Part shown: piece by piece, positions 17,132 to 27,711 of the stretch | How the letters are laid out: each line of letters opens with the position of its first letter | How positions within the stretch are numbered: the first letter of the stretch is position 1 | NCBI RefSeq assembly: GCF_014145335.1 | Contig: NZ_JACIVI010000006.1 | Span: forward strand, 93,050-157,049 | Source: Aquariibacter albus | GTDB lineage: Bacteria > Pseudomonadota > Gammaproteobacteria > Burkholderiales > Burkholderiaceae_C | DNA length: 64,000 nucleotides | Reading direction: 5' to 3' | Translations under genes and position numbers: made by a program | The notes under the pieces: model-generated | The model's input: the letters and a program-made list of their open reading frames with translations, nothing else | Databases searched by the model: none | What the model was told of the DNA's origin: nothing

Positions 17132-17944
17132 ATGCGCCCCCCCGCCCCCCGCCCCCTGCCCACCGTCTGGCTGGTCGGCGCCGGCCCCGGCGACCCGGAG
17201 CTGCTGACCCTGCGCGCGGCCCGCCTGCTCGGCGAAGCCGATGTGGTGCTGTGCGACGACCTGGTCGACCGCCGCGTGCTGGCCCTGCTCAAGCCCGAAG
17301 CCCGCGTGCTGCCGGTGGGCAAGCGGGGCGGCTGCGTGTCGACCGAGCAGGCCTTCATCCACCAGCTCATGGTGCGCGAGGCCCGCGCCGGCCGCCGCGT
17401 GGTGCGGCTCAAGGGCGGCGACCCCTTCGTCTTCGGCCGCGGCGGCGAGGAAGTCGATGCCTTGCGCGAAGCCGGCCTGGACGTGCAGGTCGTGCCCGGC
17501 CTCAGCGCCGGCGTGGCCGGCCCGGCCGCCTTCGGCATCCCGGTGACCGACCGCCGCCATGCGCGCGGCCTGGTGCTGGTCACCGGCCATGCGCAGGACG
17601 GCGGCGCCGGCCCCGACTGGGCCAGCCTGGCCGCCACCGCGCGAGCCAGCGCCCTGACCCTGGTCGTCTACATGGGCGTGGCGCGCAGCGCGGCCATCGC
17701 CCAGGCCCTGATCGAAGGCGGCCTGCCGGCCGACACGCCCGCCGCCGTGGTGCAGGCCGCGCACACCGAGGCCCAGCGCCTGGGCGTCAGCACCCTGGCC
17801 GGGCTGCCGGCGCTGATCGCCCGCGAGGGCTACGCCAGCCCCGCCGTGCTGGTGATCGGCGAGGTACTGCATGCGGCTGCGCTGGCGCGCGAGGCGCTGG
17901 CGGAGGCGAGGACGGACACCGTCGCACGGCAGGGCCACGGCTGA
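17132..17944 (+). CDS. cobA: uroporphyrinogen-III C-methyltransferase (siroheme pathway)
   Basis: Encodes 270 residues of the SUMT family, which methylates uroporphyrinogen III twice to give precorrin-2, the precursor of siroheme for NirB. Family marks are VWLVGAGPGDPELLTLRA, the conserved VRLKGGDPFVFGRGGEE, and VVPGLSAGVAGPAAFGIPVT. It lacks the CysG dehydrogenase/ferrochelatase part. The ATG at 17132 has GAGGAG seven bases upstream; an earlier ATG overlapping the nasA stop has no such site. Its place at the end of the nitrite reductase operon fits supply of siroheme on demand. Confidence 0.95.
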   Translation: MRPPAPRPLPTVWLVGAGPGDPELLTLRAARLLGEADVVLCDDLVDRRVLALLKPEARVLPVGKRGGCVSTEQAFIHQLMVREARAGRRVVRLKGGDPFVFGRGGEEVDALREAGLDVQVVPGLSAGVAGPAAFGIPVTDRRHARGLVLVTGHAQDGGAGPDWASLAATARASALTLVVYMGVARSAAIAQALIEGGLPADTPAAVVQAAHTEAQRLGVSTLAGLPALIAREGYASPAVLVIGEVLHAAALAREALAEARTDTVARQGHG

Positions 17945-18008
17945 GGCAGCCGCCCGGTGACGCCCGGATGTCGGGCCCGTGTCGGCACGATGGCATGATG
18001 CGGCCGCC

Positions 18009-18794
18009 ATGAGCCTGCTTGCGATCGACGTCGGCAACACCCGCCTGAAATGGGCCCTGCATGCGGCTGCCGATCCCGGCAGCGAGCCGCTGGCCCAGGG
18101 CGTGGTCTTCCTCGAACACATCGAGCAGCTGGCCGAGCGCGACTGGGCGGTCCTGCCGCCCCCCGAAGCCATGATCGGCTGCTGCGTGGCAGGCGACACC
18201 GTGCGCCGCCGCGTGCAGGAGCAGCTGGAGCTGTGGGACAACCTGCCGCCGCGCTGGGTGGTGCCGGCGCTGCGCGAAGCCGGCGTCAGCAATGGCTACG
18301 ACCATCCGGCCCGCCTGGGCAGCGACCGCTGGGTGGCGCTGATCGGTGCGCACTGGCGGCAGCGCCAGGCCGGCGACCGGCGGCCGGTGCTGGTGGTGAT
18401 GGTGGGCACGGCCGTCACGGTCGATGCCCTGGACACCGAGGGCCGCTTCCTCGGCGGCCTGATCCTGCCGGGGCACGGCATCATGCTGCGCGCCCTGGAA
18501 TCGGGCACGGCCGGCCTGCGCGTGCCGACCGGCGAGGTCGTGCCCTTCCCGACCAACACCAGCGATGCGCTGACCAGCGGCGGCACCTATGCGATTGCCG
18601 GCGCGATCGAGCGCATGCACCGCCACCTGGCCGCGCGCTGCGGCCTGGCCCCGCGGGTGGTGATGAGCGGCGGCGCAGGCTGGAAGATGGCCCCGCACCT
18701 GAGCGTGCCGCACGAACTGGTCGACGGCCTGATCTTCGACGGCCTGCTGGCCGTGGCCGAGGCGCGCGAACGCGCACGGGTGGCCGCCGGCTGA
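18009..18794 (+). CDS. coaX: type III pantothenate kinase
   Basis: Encodes 261 residues of the ASKHA fold that phosphorylate pantothenate, the first step of coenzyme A synthesis. Motifs: the phosphate loop DVGNTRLKW near the N-terminus, [13 protein letters not shown], and GTAVTVDAL. Short insertions such as DRRPVL make it a little longer than the Bacillus enzyme. The ATG at 18009 starts the [10 protein letters not shown] sequence; ten more codons are open upstream but have no support. It converges on hslU with 28 bases between the stops, holding a short palindrome but no T-run. Confidence 0.94.
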   Translation: MSLLAIDVGNTRLKWALHAAADPGSEPLAQGVVFLEHIEQLAERDWAVLPPPEAMIGCCVAGDTVRRRVQEQLELWDNLPPRWVVPALREAGVSNGYDHPARLGSDRWVALIGAHWRQRQAGDRRPVLVVMVGTAVTVDALDTEGRFLGGLILPGHGIMLRALESGTAGLRVPTGEVVPFPTNTSDALTSGGTYAIAGAIERMHRHLAARCGLAPRVVMSGGAGWKMAPHLSVPHELVDGLIFDGLLAVAEARERARVAAG

Positions 18795-18822
18795 ACGAGC
18801 GGCAGGCCGCCGCCGCGGCGGC

Positions 18823-20250
18823 TCAGAGGATGAAGCGCGACAGGTCCTCGTTGCGCGCCAGCGTGGCCAGGCGCTGGTCCACATAGGCCGCATCGATCAC
18901 CACGGTCTGGCCGGCACGGGCCGGTGCGTCGAAGCTGAGCTCGTCGAGCAGGCGCTCCATCACCGTGGCCAGGCGGCGCGCGCCGATGTTCTCGGTGCGC
19001 TCGTTGACCTCGCAGGCGATGGCGGCCAGGCGCTGCACGCCCTCGGGCGTGAACTGCAGGGTGACGCCTTCGGTGGCCAGCAGGGCCGTGACCTGGCGGG
19101 TCAGGCTGGCCTCGGTGCCGGTGAGGATGGCCTCGAACTCGGCCACGCCGAGCGCGCCCAGCTCGACGCGGATCGGGAAGCGGCCCTGCAGCTCGGGGAT
19201 CAGGTCGCTGGGCCGGCTGAGGTGGAAGGCGCCGGAGGCGATGAAGAGCATGTGGTCGGTGCGCACCATGCCGTACTTGGTGCTGACCGTCGTGCCTTCG
19301 ACCAGCGGCAGCAGGTCGCGCTGCACGCCCTGGCGACTGACTTCGGCCTGGCCGTTGCTGCCGCCGCGGCTGGCGACCTTGTCGATCTCGTCGATGAAGA
19401 CGATGCCGTGCTGTTCGGCCCGCTGCAGGGCCAGGGCGCGGGTCTCGTCCTCGTTGACGAGCTTGGCAGCCTCCTCGTCCAGCAGCAGCCGGCGCGCCTC
19501 GGCGATGGGCAGCTTGCGCGTCGCGCGCTTGCCGGCGCCCAGGCCGGCGAACAGGCCCTTGAGCTGCTCGGCCATCTCGTCCATGCCCGGCATGCCGGGC
19601 AGGGCGGCGATCTCCACGCCGGGCCGGGCCTCGGCCAGCTCGATCTCGATCACGGTGGCGTCCAGCCTGCCTTCGCGCAGGCGCTTGCGCATGACCTGGC
19701 GGGCGGTGTTCTCGGCCGCGGGCGCGGCGGGCGCCTCGGCCTCGCCGGCGAAGCCGAAGGGCCCGCTGCGCACGGCGGCGCTGCGCGGCGGCGGCACCAG
19801 CACGTCGAGCAGGCGCTCCTCGGCGGCATCCTCGGCCTTCGCACGCTGGGCGGCCACGGCGGCTTCGCGGGCCTGCTTGACGGCCACCTCGACCAGGTCG
19901 CGGATGATGGTGTCGACGTCCTTGCCGACATAGCCGACCTCTGTGAACTTGGTGGCCTCGACCTTGATGAAGGGCGCATCGGCCAGCCGGGCCAGGCGGC
20001 GCGCGATCTCGGTCTTGCCCACGCCGGTCGGGCCGATCATCAGGATGTTCTTGGGCGTGATCTCGGCGCGCAGGCCGGGCTCGACCCGCGCCCGCCGCCA
20101 GCGGTTGCGCAGGGCGATGGCCACGGCGCGCTTGGCCTCGTGCTGGCCGACGATGTGGCGGTCCAGCTCGGCGACGATCTGCGCCGGGCTCAGGTCGCGC
20201 AGGCCGTCGGCGGGGCCGGCGGCCGGGGTGGGGGCAAGGGGCGTGCTCAT
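18823..20250 (-). CDS. hslU: HslU, ATPase of the HslVU protease
   Basis: Encodes 475 residues of the AAA+ unfoldase that feeds HslV. The N-terminal signature [17 protein letters not shown] is followed by Walker [10 protein letters not shown], then [16 protein letters not shown], the inserted I-domain (about residues 140-260), Walker B with [11 protein letters not shown], and the family C-terminal tail LSRFIL that docks into HslV. The I-domain has Ala/Pro-rich additions, explaining a length above the usual 440-450. The ATG overlaps the hslV stop by four bases. hslVU is often heat-shock controlled, but I could not identify a sigma-32 promoter upstream. Confidence 0.97.
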   Translation of the reverse strand: MSTPLAPTPAAGPADGLRDLSPAQIVAELDRHIVGQHEAKRAVAIALRNRWRRARVEPGLRAEITPKNILMIGPTGVGKTEIARRLARLADAPFIKVEATKFTEVGYVGKDVDTIIRDLVEVAVKQAREAAVAAQRAKAEDAAEERLLDVLVPPPRSAAVRSGPFGFAGEAEAPAAPAAENTARQVMRKRLREGRLDATVIEIELAEARPGVEIAALPGMPGMDEMAEQLKGLFAGLGAGKRATRKLPIAEARRLLLDEEAAKLVNEDETRALALQRAEQHGIVFIDEIDKVASRGGSNGQAEVSRQGVQRDLLPLVEGTTVSTKYGMVRTDHMLFIASGAFHLSRPSDLIPELQGRFPIRVELGALGVAEFEAILTGTEASLTRQVTALLATEGVTLQFTPEGVQRLAAIACEVNERTENIGARRLATVMERLLDELSFDAPARAGQTVVIDAAYVDQRLATLARNEDLSRFIL

Positions 20251-20795
20251 TCCAGCACCTCGATGGTGTGGTTCAGGTTGGTGTAGATGCAGAGCTCGCC
20301 GGCGATGGTCAGGGCCTGCTTGACGACCTGCTCGGCGCCCAGCGTGGTGTGGTCGACCAGGGCCTTGGCCGCCGCCTGGGCGTAGGCGCCGCCGGAGCCG
20401 ATGGCGACGATGCCGTGCTCGGGCTCCAGCACATCGCCGTTGCCGGTGATGATGAGGCTGTGCTCGCGGTCGGCCACGGCCAGCATGGCTTCGAGCTTGC
20501 GCAGCACGCGGTCGCTGCGCCAGTCCTGGGTCAGGGCCACGGCGGCGCGCATCAGGTGGCCCTGATGCTTCTCGAGCTGCGCCTCGAAGCGGTCGAAGAG
20601 GGTGAAGGCATCGGCCGTCGCCCCGGCAAAGCCGGCCAGCACCTGGCCGCGGTGCAGCTTGCGCACCTTGCGGGCGGTCGATTTGGCGACGATCACGCCC
20701 AGCGTGACCTGGCCGTCGCCGCCCAGGGCGACCTGCCAGCCGGTTTCGGTGCGGCGACGCACGCCGAGGATGGTGGTGCCGTGGTAGCTGTCCAT
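20247..20795 (-). CDS. hslV: HslV, peptidase of the HslVU protease
   Basis: Encodes 182 residues of the threonine peptidase related to proteasome beta subunits. A six-residue propeptide is followed by Thr7, the expected N-terminal nucleophile after processing (GTTILGVRR). Conserved runs are [40 protein letters not shown] and IAIGSGG-like [13 protein letters not shown]. It forms two stacked hexameric rings capped by HslU. Translationally coupled to hslU. The gap of 70 bases to the STAS gene upstream suggests both may share a transcript. Confidence 0.97.
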   Translation of the reverse strand: MDSYHGTTILGVRRRTETGWQVALGGDGQVTLGVIVAKSTARKVRKLHRGQVLAGFAGATADAFTLFDRFEAQLEKHQGHLMRAAVALTQDWRSDRVLRKLEAMLAVADREHSLIITGNGDVLEPEHGIVAIGSGGAYAQAAAKALVDHTTLGAEQVVKQALTIAGELCIYTNLNHTIEVLE

Positions 20796-20865
20796 GGAAG
20801 CAAGAGGGCAGGAAGGGGAAACGGTTCCGCACGGCGCCCGGGCGGGCGCGGCGGACAGGATCGGC

Positions 20866-21939
20866 TCAATCCTCGCGCGGCTGCAGCGCGGCGTGGGCCG
20901 GCAGGCCGATGGCCTGCAGCAGGGGCACGATCAGCCGGTGCGGCTGCTCGATGCGCAGCTGGCAGCCGGCCGCCCGGCGCTGCAGCACCCAGTGCAGCAG
21001 CTCGGCGGCCGCGGCCGGTTCGATGCGCTGCAGCTCGCGGCAATCCAGCACCAGGGTGCCGCATCGCAGGGCCAGCAGCTCGGGCTGGGCCAGGCGGGCC
21101 GCCAGCGGGGCCTGCAGCACGCCGTCGAGCCGCAGCAGGCCCTCGGCGGCGATCGGCGGCTGCGGCCGGACCCAGCGCGGCACGGCGTCGCCGAACCGGT
21201 CCTGGAAATCACGGACCAGGGCCTCGAAGGCCGGCGCACGGCCCACGGCCCGCAGCAGGTCGGCCAGCGCGCGCCAGGCTTCGGGTTCGGCCGCCTGGGC
21301 GGCGCCGGGGGCGATGCGCGCACGCAGGGCCTGCTCGGCCGCCTCGACCGCGCCGCGCGCGAAAGCGAAGGCCGCCGCCTCCAGACCCGGCTCGTGGACG
21401 CCGGCATGGGCGGGCGGCTCGGGCAGCGCGGGCCAGGGGTCAGGCAGGAGGGTGGAGCCTTCGAAGCGGCGACGGCCGGCCCGGGCGGAGGGCGCCGGCG
21501 CCGGGGGCTCGGCGGCCGCGGCCTCGCCGGGGCGCGTGCTGCCGGGCAGGGCCTCGGTGCTCATCTCGCGCTCGATCGCGTCGATCTTGGCGCGCACATC
21601 CTGCTCGGCGCGGCGCCGGGCCTCGGACAGGCCGGGCAGCACGCTGTCGTCGAGCATGGAGCTGGGCTCCAGGGTGGCGGGCCCGACGACGGTCGGGCCC
21701 TCGCGGCGCAGGCGGCGCAGCGCGTCGAATTCGCGCTTGCGGACGAAGTCGTTGCGGCGCTTGCGCTCGATCATGGCCTTGAGCTCGCCGCGGGCGATCA
21801 AGGTGTCGGGGCCGGTCAGGCCGAAGCTGGAGGCTGCATCGATCGGGGCCGGCGGCGGCCCCGCCCGCAGGCGGCGGGCAACTTCCACGAACAGGCCGGC
21901 GCGCGGCTTGCGCAAGCGGGCCGCAGGGTCCTCGCTCAT
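20866..21939 (-). CDS. STAS-domain-like protein of unknown function
   Basis: Encodes 357 residues. Residues 1-140 are charged and helical, probably coiled ([28 protein letters not shown]). A low-complexity Pro/Ala linker follows, then an Ala-rich helical part (about 185-240), and a C-terminal alpha/beta domain from about 270 whose pattern [26 protein letters not shown] resembles a STAS or MlaB-type domain. The Ser phosphorylated in anti-sigma antagonists is not obvious (the aligned region reads CRELQRIEP). No membrane segment. It lies between dksA and hslV on the same strand, 55 and 70 bases from its neighbours. Function unknown. Confidence 0.72.
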   Translation of the reverse strand: MSEDPAARLRKPRAGLFVEVARRLRAGPPPAPIDAASSFGLTGPDTLIARGELKAMIERKRRNDFVRKREFDALRRLRREGPTVVGPATLEPSSMLDDSVLPGLSEARRRAEQDVRAKIDAIEREMSTEALPGSTRPGEAAAAEPPAPAPSARAGRRRFEGSTLLPDPWPALPEPPAHAGVHEPGLEAAAFAFARGAVEAAEQALRARIAPGAAQAAEPEAWRALADLLRAVGRAPAFEALVRDFQDRFGDAVPRWVRPQPPIAAEGLLRLDGVLQAPLAARLAQPELLALRCGTLVLDCRELQRIEPAAAAELLHWVLQRRAAGCQLRIEQPHRLIVPLLQAIGLPAHAALQPRED

Positions 21940-21994
21940 GCGCGGACCGGCAGGGCGGCAAGGCCCAGGCGGCGGAAGGTCCGCATGCCGCAGC

Positions 21995-22618
21995 TCAGTC
22001 GCCGAACATCTTCTGCTTCATCTCGCGGCGCTGCTGCGCTTCCAGCGAGAGGGTGGCGGTCGGGCGGGCCAGCAGGCGGCCGAGGCCGATGGGCTCGCCG
22101 GTCTCGTCGCAGTAGCCGTATTCGCCGGTCTCGATGCGCGAGATCGACTGGGAGATCTTCTTCAGCAGCTTGCGCTCGCGGTCGCGGGTGCGCAGCTCCA
22201 GGGCGTGCTCTTCCTCGATCGTCGCGCGGTCGGCCGGGTCGGGGACGATGGAGGTGTCCTCGCGCAGGTGCTCGGTCGTCTCGCCCGCGTTGTCGAGCAG
22301 GTCGTTCTTCTGCTGCATCAGCTTGGCGCGGAAGAAGTCGAGCTGCTGCTCGTTCATGTAGGCGTCTTCCGGCATCGCAAGCAGCTCGGCCTCGCTCAGC
22401 TCACGGCCCGGCTTGGTCTTCCAGGCGTTCACCAGCTTGGGATCGGGCTTCTTCTTGGCGGGGGAGGAGAGATCACTCACGGCAGGCGTCGGATGCGGAG
22501 GAACGGGAAGGGGCTCGGGGTCGACCACGGGGGCCGGCGTCTCGACCGAGGGTGCCGCGGCCGTCTTGCGTGCGGCGCGTTTCACGGCCGGCTTCGGCGA
22601 GGCAGGAAACTGGCTCAC
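21995..22618 (-). CDS. dksA: DksA, RNA polymerase-binding regulator, zinc-site cysteines mostly lost
   Basis: Encodes 207 residues from a GTG at 22618 with AAGGAGG upstream. A 60-residue Ala/Pro/Lys-rich extension precedes the DksA body: MPEDAYMNEQQLDFFRAKL, coiled-coil with the tip acidic pair Asp127 and Asp130 in VPDPADRA, and the C-terminal globular domain. The four cysteine positions of the zinc finger (spacing 3, 18, 3) read Cys170, Thr173, Ser191 and Ala194, so no zinc can bind in the normal way. Such C-only variants work as stringent-response DksA without zinc in other bacteria. The COG0523 GTPase gene lies directly upstream on the same strand. Confidence 0.95.
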   Translation of the reverse strand: MSQFPASPKPAVKRAARKTAAAPSVETPAPVVDPEPLPVPPHPTPAVSDLSSPAKKKPDPKLVNAWKTKPGRELSEAELLAMPEDAYMNEQQLDFFRAKLMQQKNDLLDNAGETTEHLREDTSIVPDPADRATIEEEHALELRTRDRERKLLKKISQSISRIETGEYGYCDETGEPIGLGRLLARPTATLSLEAQQRREMKQKMFGD

Positions 22619-22695
22619 GGATGCGGCCTCCTTGGGGCTGGACCCTGGGCCCGGCCGGCCGTCGGATGACGGGGCCCGGGCTCAAAAGCGCGCGG

Positions 22696-22701
22696 ATTGT
22701 A
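22696..22701 (-). promoter_or_regulatory. candidate -10 element upstream of dksA
   Basis: TACAAT reads on the minus strand, 78 bases before the dksA start codon. No recognisable -35 lies 17 bases further upstream (GCCGGA). Plausible core promoter in otherwise very GC-rich DNA. Confidence 0.35.
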
Positions 22702-22775
22702 GCGACGCCATCCGGCGCTCCGGCAGCTCCCTCGCAAGGGGGCGCCGAACCGCCGTGACAAGCCGCATGCAGGAC

Positions 22776-23849
22776 TCAGGCCAGGCAGCCCTCGAGCCCC
22801 TGCTCCAGCAGCTCGCGGGGCAGGTCGACGCCGATGAAGACCAGCCGGCTCTGCTTGGCCTCGCCCTCGGCCCACTTCGGCCCGACGTCGCTGCCCATCA
22901 GCTGGTGCACGCCCTGGAAGATCACCTTGCGGTCCATGCCCTTGACGCGCAGCACGCCCTTGTAGCGCAGCATCTTCGGGCCGTAGACGTTGACGATGGC
23001 GCCGAGGAAGTCTTCGAGCTTCTCGGGGTCGAAGGGCTTGGTGCTGCGGAAGACGAAGCTCTTCACATCGTCGTCGTGATGGTGGTGATGCGGGTGGTCG
23101 CAGGCCTCGCCGGGGGCGTGGTCGTGGCCGCAGTCATGGTCATGCCCGTGGGCATGGCCGTGGTCGTGCCCGTGGCCGTGGTCGTCGGCGTTCAGGAAGT
23201 CCGGGTCGATGTCGAGCTTGGCGTTCAGGTTGAAGCCCTTGAGGTCGAAGACCTGGGCGATCGGCACCTCGCCGAAATGCACCTTCTGGATCGGCGCACG
23301 CGGGTTCATGTGCTTGATCCGGTGCACCAGGGCCTCGACCTCGGCCGGCTCGACCAGGTCGGTCTTGCTGAGGAAGAGCCGGTCGGCGAAGCCGATCTGG
23401 CGGCGAACCTCCTGGCGGCTGTCGAGCTGCTGCTGCGCATGCTTGGCGTCGACCAGGGTCAGGATGGCGTCGAGCAGGAAGCTCTCGGCAATCTCGTCGT
23501 CGATGAAGAAGGTCTGCGCGACCGGCCCCGGATCGGCCAGGCCGGTGGTCTCGATGACCACGCGCTCGAAGTCCAGCTCGCCCTTGCGGCGCTTCTCGGC
23601 CAGGGTGGCCAGGGTCACGCGCAGGTCCTCGCGGATGGTGCAGCAGATGCAGCCATTGCTCATCTGGATGATCTGCTCGTTCGTGTCCGCCACGAGGATC
23701 TCGTTGTCGATGTTCTCCTCGCCGAACTCGTTCTCGATGACGGCGATCTTCTGGCCATGGGCCTCGGTCAGCACGCGGCGCAGCAGGGTGGTCTTGCCGC
23801 TGCCCAGGAAGCCGGTGAGGATGGTGGCGGGGATGAGACCTTGGGACAT
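22776..23849 (-). CDS. COG0523/CobW-family GTP-dependent metal chaperone
   Basis: Encodes 357 residues. The G3E GTPase part has Walker A GFLGSGKT (13-20), the metal-site CICC (67-70) in SNGCICCTIREDL, ETTGLADP and LSKTDLV. Between the GTPase and the C-terminal CobW_C domain there is a very His/Asp-rich loop of about 45 residues (repeats of HGHDH, then HPHHHHH), a typical metal reservoir. Family members are nucleotide-gated chaperones, mostly for zinc. The ATG at 23849 starts right at the conserved N-terminus. Position next to a zinc-free dksA points to zinc homeostasis rather than cobalamin synthesis; I saw no Zur-like palindrome upstream. Confidence 0.9.
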   Translation of the reverse strand: MSQGLIPATILTGFLGSGKTTLLRRVLTEAHGQKIAVIENEFGEENIDNEILVADTNEQIIQMSNGCICCTIREDLRVTLATLAEKRRKGELDFERVVIETTGLADPGPVAQTFFIDDEIAESFLLDAILTLVDAKHAQQQLDSRQEVRRQIGFADRLFLSKTDLVEPAEVEALVHRIKHMNPRAPIQKVHFGEVPIAQVFDLKGFNLNAKLDIDPDFLNADDHGHGHDHGHAHGHDHDCGHDHAPGEACDHPHHHHHDDDVKSFVFRSTKPFDPEKLEDFLGAIVNVYGPKMLRYKGVLRVKGMDRKVIFQGVHQLMGSDVGPKWAEGEAKQSRLVFIGVDLPRELLEQGLEGCLA

Positions 23850-23977
23850 GGCAGGACCTGTGGGGATGTCGTGGAGGGAGCGCAGATGGGGCCGCCGGGC
23901 CCCCGCTTCAAGGGGCGAGCCGGGGGCCGTCATGGGCCTCGGGTATTCTCGCGCCGTCCCGACTACCGACACCTGCC

Positions 23978-24868
23978 GTGTCAGACGCCCATCCGAGTCG
24001 GCCGCCGCGAGGCGCCGAAACCGGCGGCGACAAGCGCTCCCTGTTCGAGCGCGTCGTCGAATTCCTTTCGCCCGGTCCCGATTCGACCGACGAACTCATC
24101 GAGACCCTGGCCGAGGCCGAGCAGCGCGAGCTGATCGAGCCCGAATCGCGCCAGATGCTCGAAGGCGTGCTGCGCATGGCCGAGATGAGCGCCGGCGACG
24201 TGATGGTCGCCGCGCCGCGCATGGACCTGCTCGACATCGACGCGCCCTACGAGGCCCTGCTCGACGAGGTCATCCAGACCGCGCACTCGCGCTTTCCGGT
24301 CTACGAGGGCGAGCGCGACAACATCATCGGCATCCTGATGGCCAAGGACCTGCTGAAGCTGCAGCGGGCGCCCGAGCTGAGCCTGCGCACCCTGCTGCGG
24401 CCGGCCGTCTTCGTGCCCGAGAGCAAGGGCCTGAATGAGCTGCTGCGCGACTTCCGCAGCAACCGCAACCACCTGGCCATCGTCATCGACGAGTTCGGCA
24501 AGACCGCGGGCCTGATCACCATCGAGGACGTGCTCGAGGAGATCGTCGGCGAGATCGAGGACGAGTTCGACGACAAGGACGGCGAGTCCGGCGTCTTCAC
24601 CCTCGCCGACGGCAGCTACCGCGTGGCCGGCGATGCGCCGATCGACGAGGTCAACGCCCGCCTCGGCAGCAGCCTGTCGGACGAAGAGCACGACACCGTG
24701 GCCGGCCTGGTCGCCACCGAGCACGGCCGCGTGCCGCGCCGCGGCGAGACGGTGCGGCTCGGCGGCCTGGCCTTCTCGGTGATGCTGGCGCGCGGCGGGG
24801 CCGTGCGCTGGTTCAAGGTGCAGCGCAGCAGCGCAGAGGCCCCGGCCGCCGAGCACGAGGCGCCGTGA
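23978..24868 (+). CDS. corC: CorC-type CBS-domain protein
   Basis: Encodes 296 residues from a GTG. After a 60-residue N-terminus come two CBS domains (about residues 65-185; [72 protein letters not shown]) and a C-terminal CorC_HlyC/transporter-associated domain ([19 protein letters not shown]). No membrane segments, so this is the soluble CorC form, linked in enterics to magnesium/cobalt efflux. It overlaps lnt by four bases; the corC-lnt pair is widely conserved. TATTCT at 23944-23949 could be its -10 box. Confidence 0.93.
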   Translation: MSDAHPSRPPRGAETGGDKRSLFERVVEFLSPGPDSTDELIETLAEAEQRELIEPESRQMLEGVLRMAEMSAGDVMVAAPRMDLLDIDAPYEALLDEVIQTAHSRFPVYEGERDNIIGILMAKDLLKLQRAPELSLRTLLRPAVFVPESKGLNELLRDFRSNRNHLAIVIDEFGKTAGLITIEDVLEEIVGEIEDEFDDKDGESGVFTLADGSYRVAGDAPIDEVNARLGSSLSDEEHDTVAGLVATEHGRVPRRGETVRLGGLAFSVMLARGGAVRWFKVQRSSAEAPAAEHEAP

Positions 24869-26427
24869 GCCCCGGCCGCGCCGCCGCCCTGGCGCTGGGC
24901 CTGGGGGCGCTGCAGGCCTTCGCCTTCGCGCCCTGGTCGCTGCCCGCGCTGCAGATCGCCTGCGTCGCGGGCCTGGCCCTGCTGCTTGGCCGCGCCGCCA
25001 CGCCGCGCCAGGGCGCAGCCCTGGGCCTGGCCTTCGGCTTCGGCTGGCTGGCCCATGGCGTGTGGTGGCTCTACATCAGCATGCACAGCCACGGCGGCAT
25101 GCCGGGCGCCCTGGCCGCGGCGGCGGTGGCGGCACTCAGCGCCGCGCTCTCGCTCTACCTGGCCGGGGCGATGGCCCTGGCCGTGCGGCTGCGCAGCGGC
25201 CGGGTGGGGCGCGACGTGCCGGTCTTCGCCGCACTCTGGCTGCTGGCCGAGCTGGCGCGGGCGCTGATCTTCACCGGCTTCCCCTGGGCCGCGAGCGGCT
25301 ACGCCCACCTGGAGGGGCCGGGCGCGGCGCTGGCGCCCTGGGTCGGCGTCTATGGCATCGGCGCCTGGGCGGCCGCGCTCGGCGCGCTGCTGGCCGCGGT
25401 GCTGCGCGGCGGGGCGCGCCTGCGCCACGGCCTGGCGGCGGCGCTGCTCGGCCTGGCGCCGCTGGCCCTGCCGCAGGACTTCACCCGCCCGGCCGGTACC
25501 CTGCGCGTGGCCTTGTTGCAGACCGCCGTGCCGCAGGGCGAGAAATTCAGCCCGGCACTGCAGCCCGCCGTGCTGCAGTGGCTGATGGCCAGGCTGGCCG
25601 ACAGCCCGGCCGATCTGGTGGTCGCGCCCGAAACCGCGCTGCCCCTGCTGCCGCAGGACCTGCCGCCCGGCCTGTGGGCCGCGCTCAGCGAGGCCTTCGC
25701 CCCGGGCGGCCCGGCCGGTGGCAAGGCCGCACTGCTCGGCCTGCCCCTGACCCGGCTGGAAGCCGACGGCCGCCTGGCCTACACCAACTCGGTGGCCGGC
25801 TTCTCGGCGGCCCTGCCGCCCGCAAGCGGCCCGCTGCCGCCCGGCGCGGCCGAACCGGCGCCGCCCTACCGCTACGACAAGCACCACCTGGTGCCCTTCG
25901 GCGAGTTCATCCCGCCCGGCTTCCGCTGGTTCGTCGACCTGATGCGCATGCCCCTGGGCGACTTCGGCCGCGGCCCGATCGTCGCGCCCTCGCTGGCGGT
26001 GGCCGGCCAGCGCATCGGGCCGAACATCTGCTACGAGGACTTGTTCGGCGAGGAGCTGGCCGCCCGCTACGTCGGCCGCGGCGACGCCCCGACCGTGCTG
26101 GTCAACCTCAGCAACCTGGCCTGGTTCGACGGCAGCCGCGCGCTGGATCAGCACCGCGAGATCTCGCGCATGCGCAGCCTGGAGCTGCAGCGCCCCATGC
26201 TGCGCGCGACCAACACCGGCGCCACCGTGGCCCTGGACCACCGCGGCCGGCTGCTGGACGCGCTGCCGCATGGCGAACGCGGCGTGCTGCAGGTGCAGGT
26301 GGAGGGCCGCGAGGGCCTGACGCCCTACACCCGCTGGGCCGGCCGCTGGGGCCTGGCGCCGCTGGCCGGCCTGGCCGGGCTGACCGTGCTGGCCCTCGGC
26401 GCCTGGCGACGCCCGCGGCGGGGCTGA
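24865..26427 (+). CDS. lnt: apolipoprotein N-acyltransferase
   Basis: Encodes 520 residues from a GTG overlapping corC. It N-acylates the lipid-modified cysteine of lipoproteins at the outer face of the inner membrane. The N-terminal 200 residues hold about six to seven hydrophobic helices; the rest is a nitrilase-like domain with the catalytic triad Glu256 (APETALP), Lys339 (DKHHLVPFGEF) and Cys389 (GPNICYEDLF), followed by NLSNLAWF and a final membrane helix. All essential residues are present and length is normal. Confidence 0.96.
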   Translation: MSPGRAAALALGLGALQAFAFAPWSLPALQIACVAGLALLLGRAATPRQGAALGLAFGFGWLAHGVWWLYISMHSHGGMPGALAAAAVAALSAALSLYLAGAMALAVRLRSGRVGRDVPVFAALWLLAELARALIFTGFPWAASGYAHLEGPGAALAPWVGVYGIGAWAAALGALLAAVLRGGARLRHGLAAALLGLAPLALPQDFTRPAGTLRVALLQTAVPQGEKFSPALQPAVLQWLMARLADSPADLVVAPETALPLLPQDLPPGLWAALSEAFAPGGPAGGKAALLGLPLTRLEADGRLAYTNSVAGFSAALPPASGPLPPGAAEPAPPYRYDKHHLVPFGEFIPPGFRWFVDLMRMPLGDFGRGPIVAPSLAVAGQRIGPNICYEDLFGEELAARYVGRGDAPTVLVNLSNLAWFDGSRALDQHREISRMRSLELQRPMLRATNTGATVALDHRGRLLDALPHGERGVLQVQVEGREGLTPYTRWAGRWGLAPLAGLAGLTVLALGAWRRPRRG

Positions 26428-27588
<1,161 letters not shown>

Positions 27589-27597
27589 GCGCCCACC

Positions 27598-27626
27598 GGG
27601 CTTCCCGGCCGGGCCCCGGGAAGCCC
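27598..27626 (+). terminator. hairpin after the asparaginase gene
   Basis: A perfect 11-bp stem, GGGCTTCCCGG (27598-27608) with CCGGGAAGCCC (27616-27626), and a 7-base loop begin ten bases after the stop codon. The stem is very stable, but the following bases are CCGGCGG, not T, so it would need Rho or act as an mRNA 3' end stabiliser. Confidence 0.45.
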
Positions 27627-27711
27627 CCGGCGGCCCGGCCGGCCCGGGGGCCGGCTCCTAGAATCGCCGCCCTGGCCGCCGGCACCCCGCATGGCGCGCC
27701 GACCCGACGCC

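Noticed and set aside
18795-18822. Palindrome GCCGCCGCGGCGGC between coaX and hslU as intrinsic terminator
   Set aside because: No loop of normal size and no T-run on either strand; ordinary for such GC-rich spacers.
23850-23977. Zur box upstream of the COG0523 gene
   Set aside because: No A/T-rich palindrome of the Zur type is visible in this GC-rich spacer.
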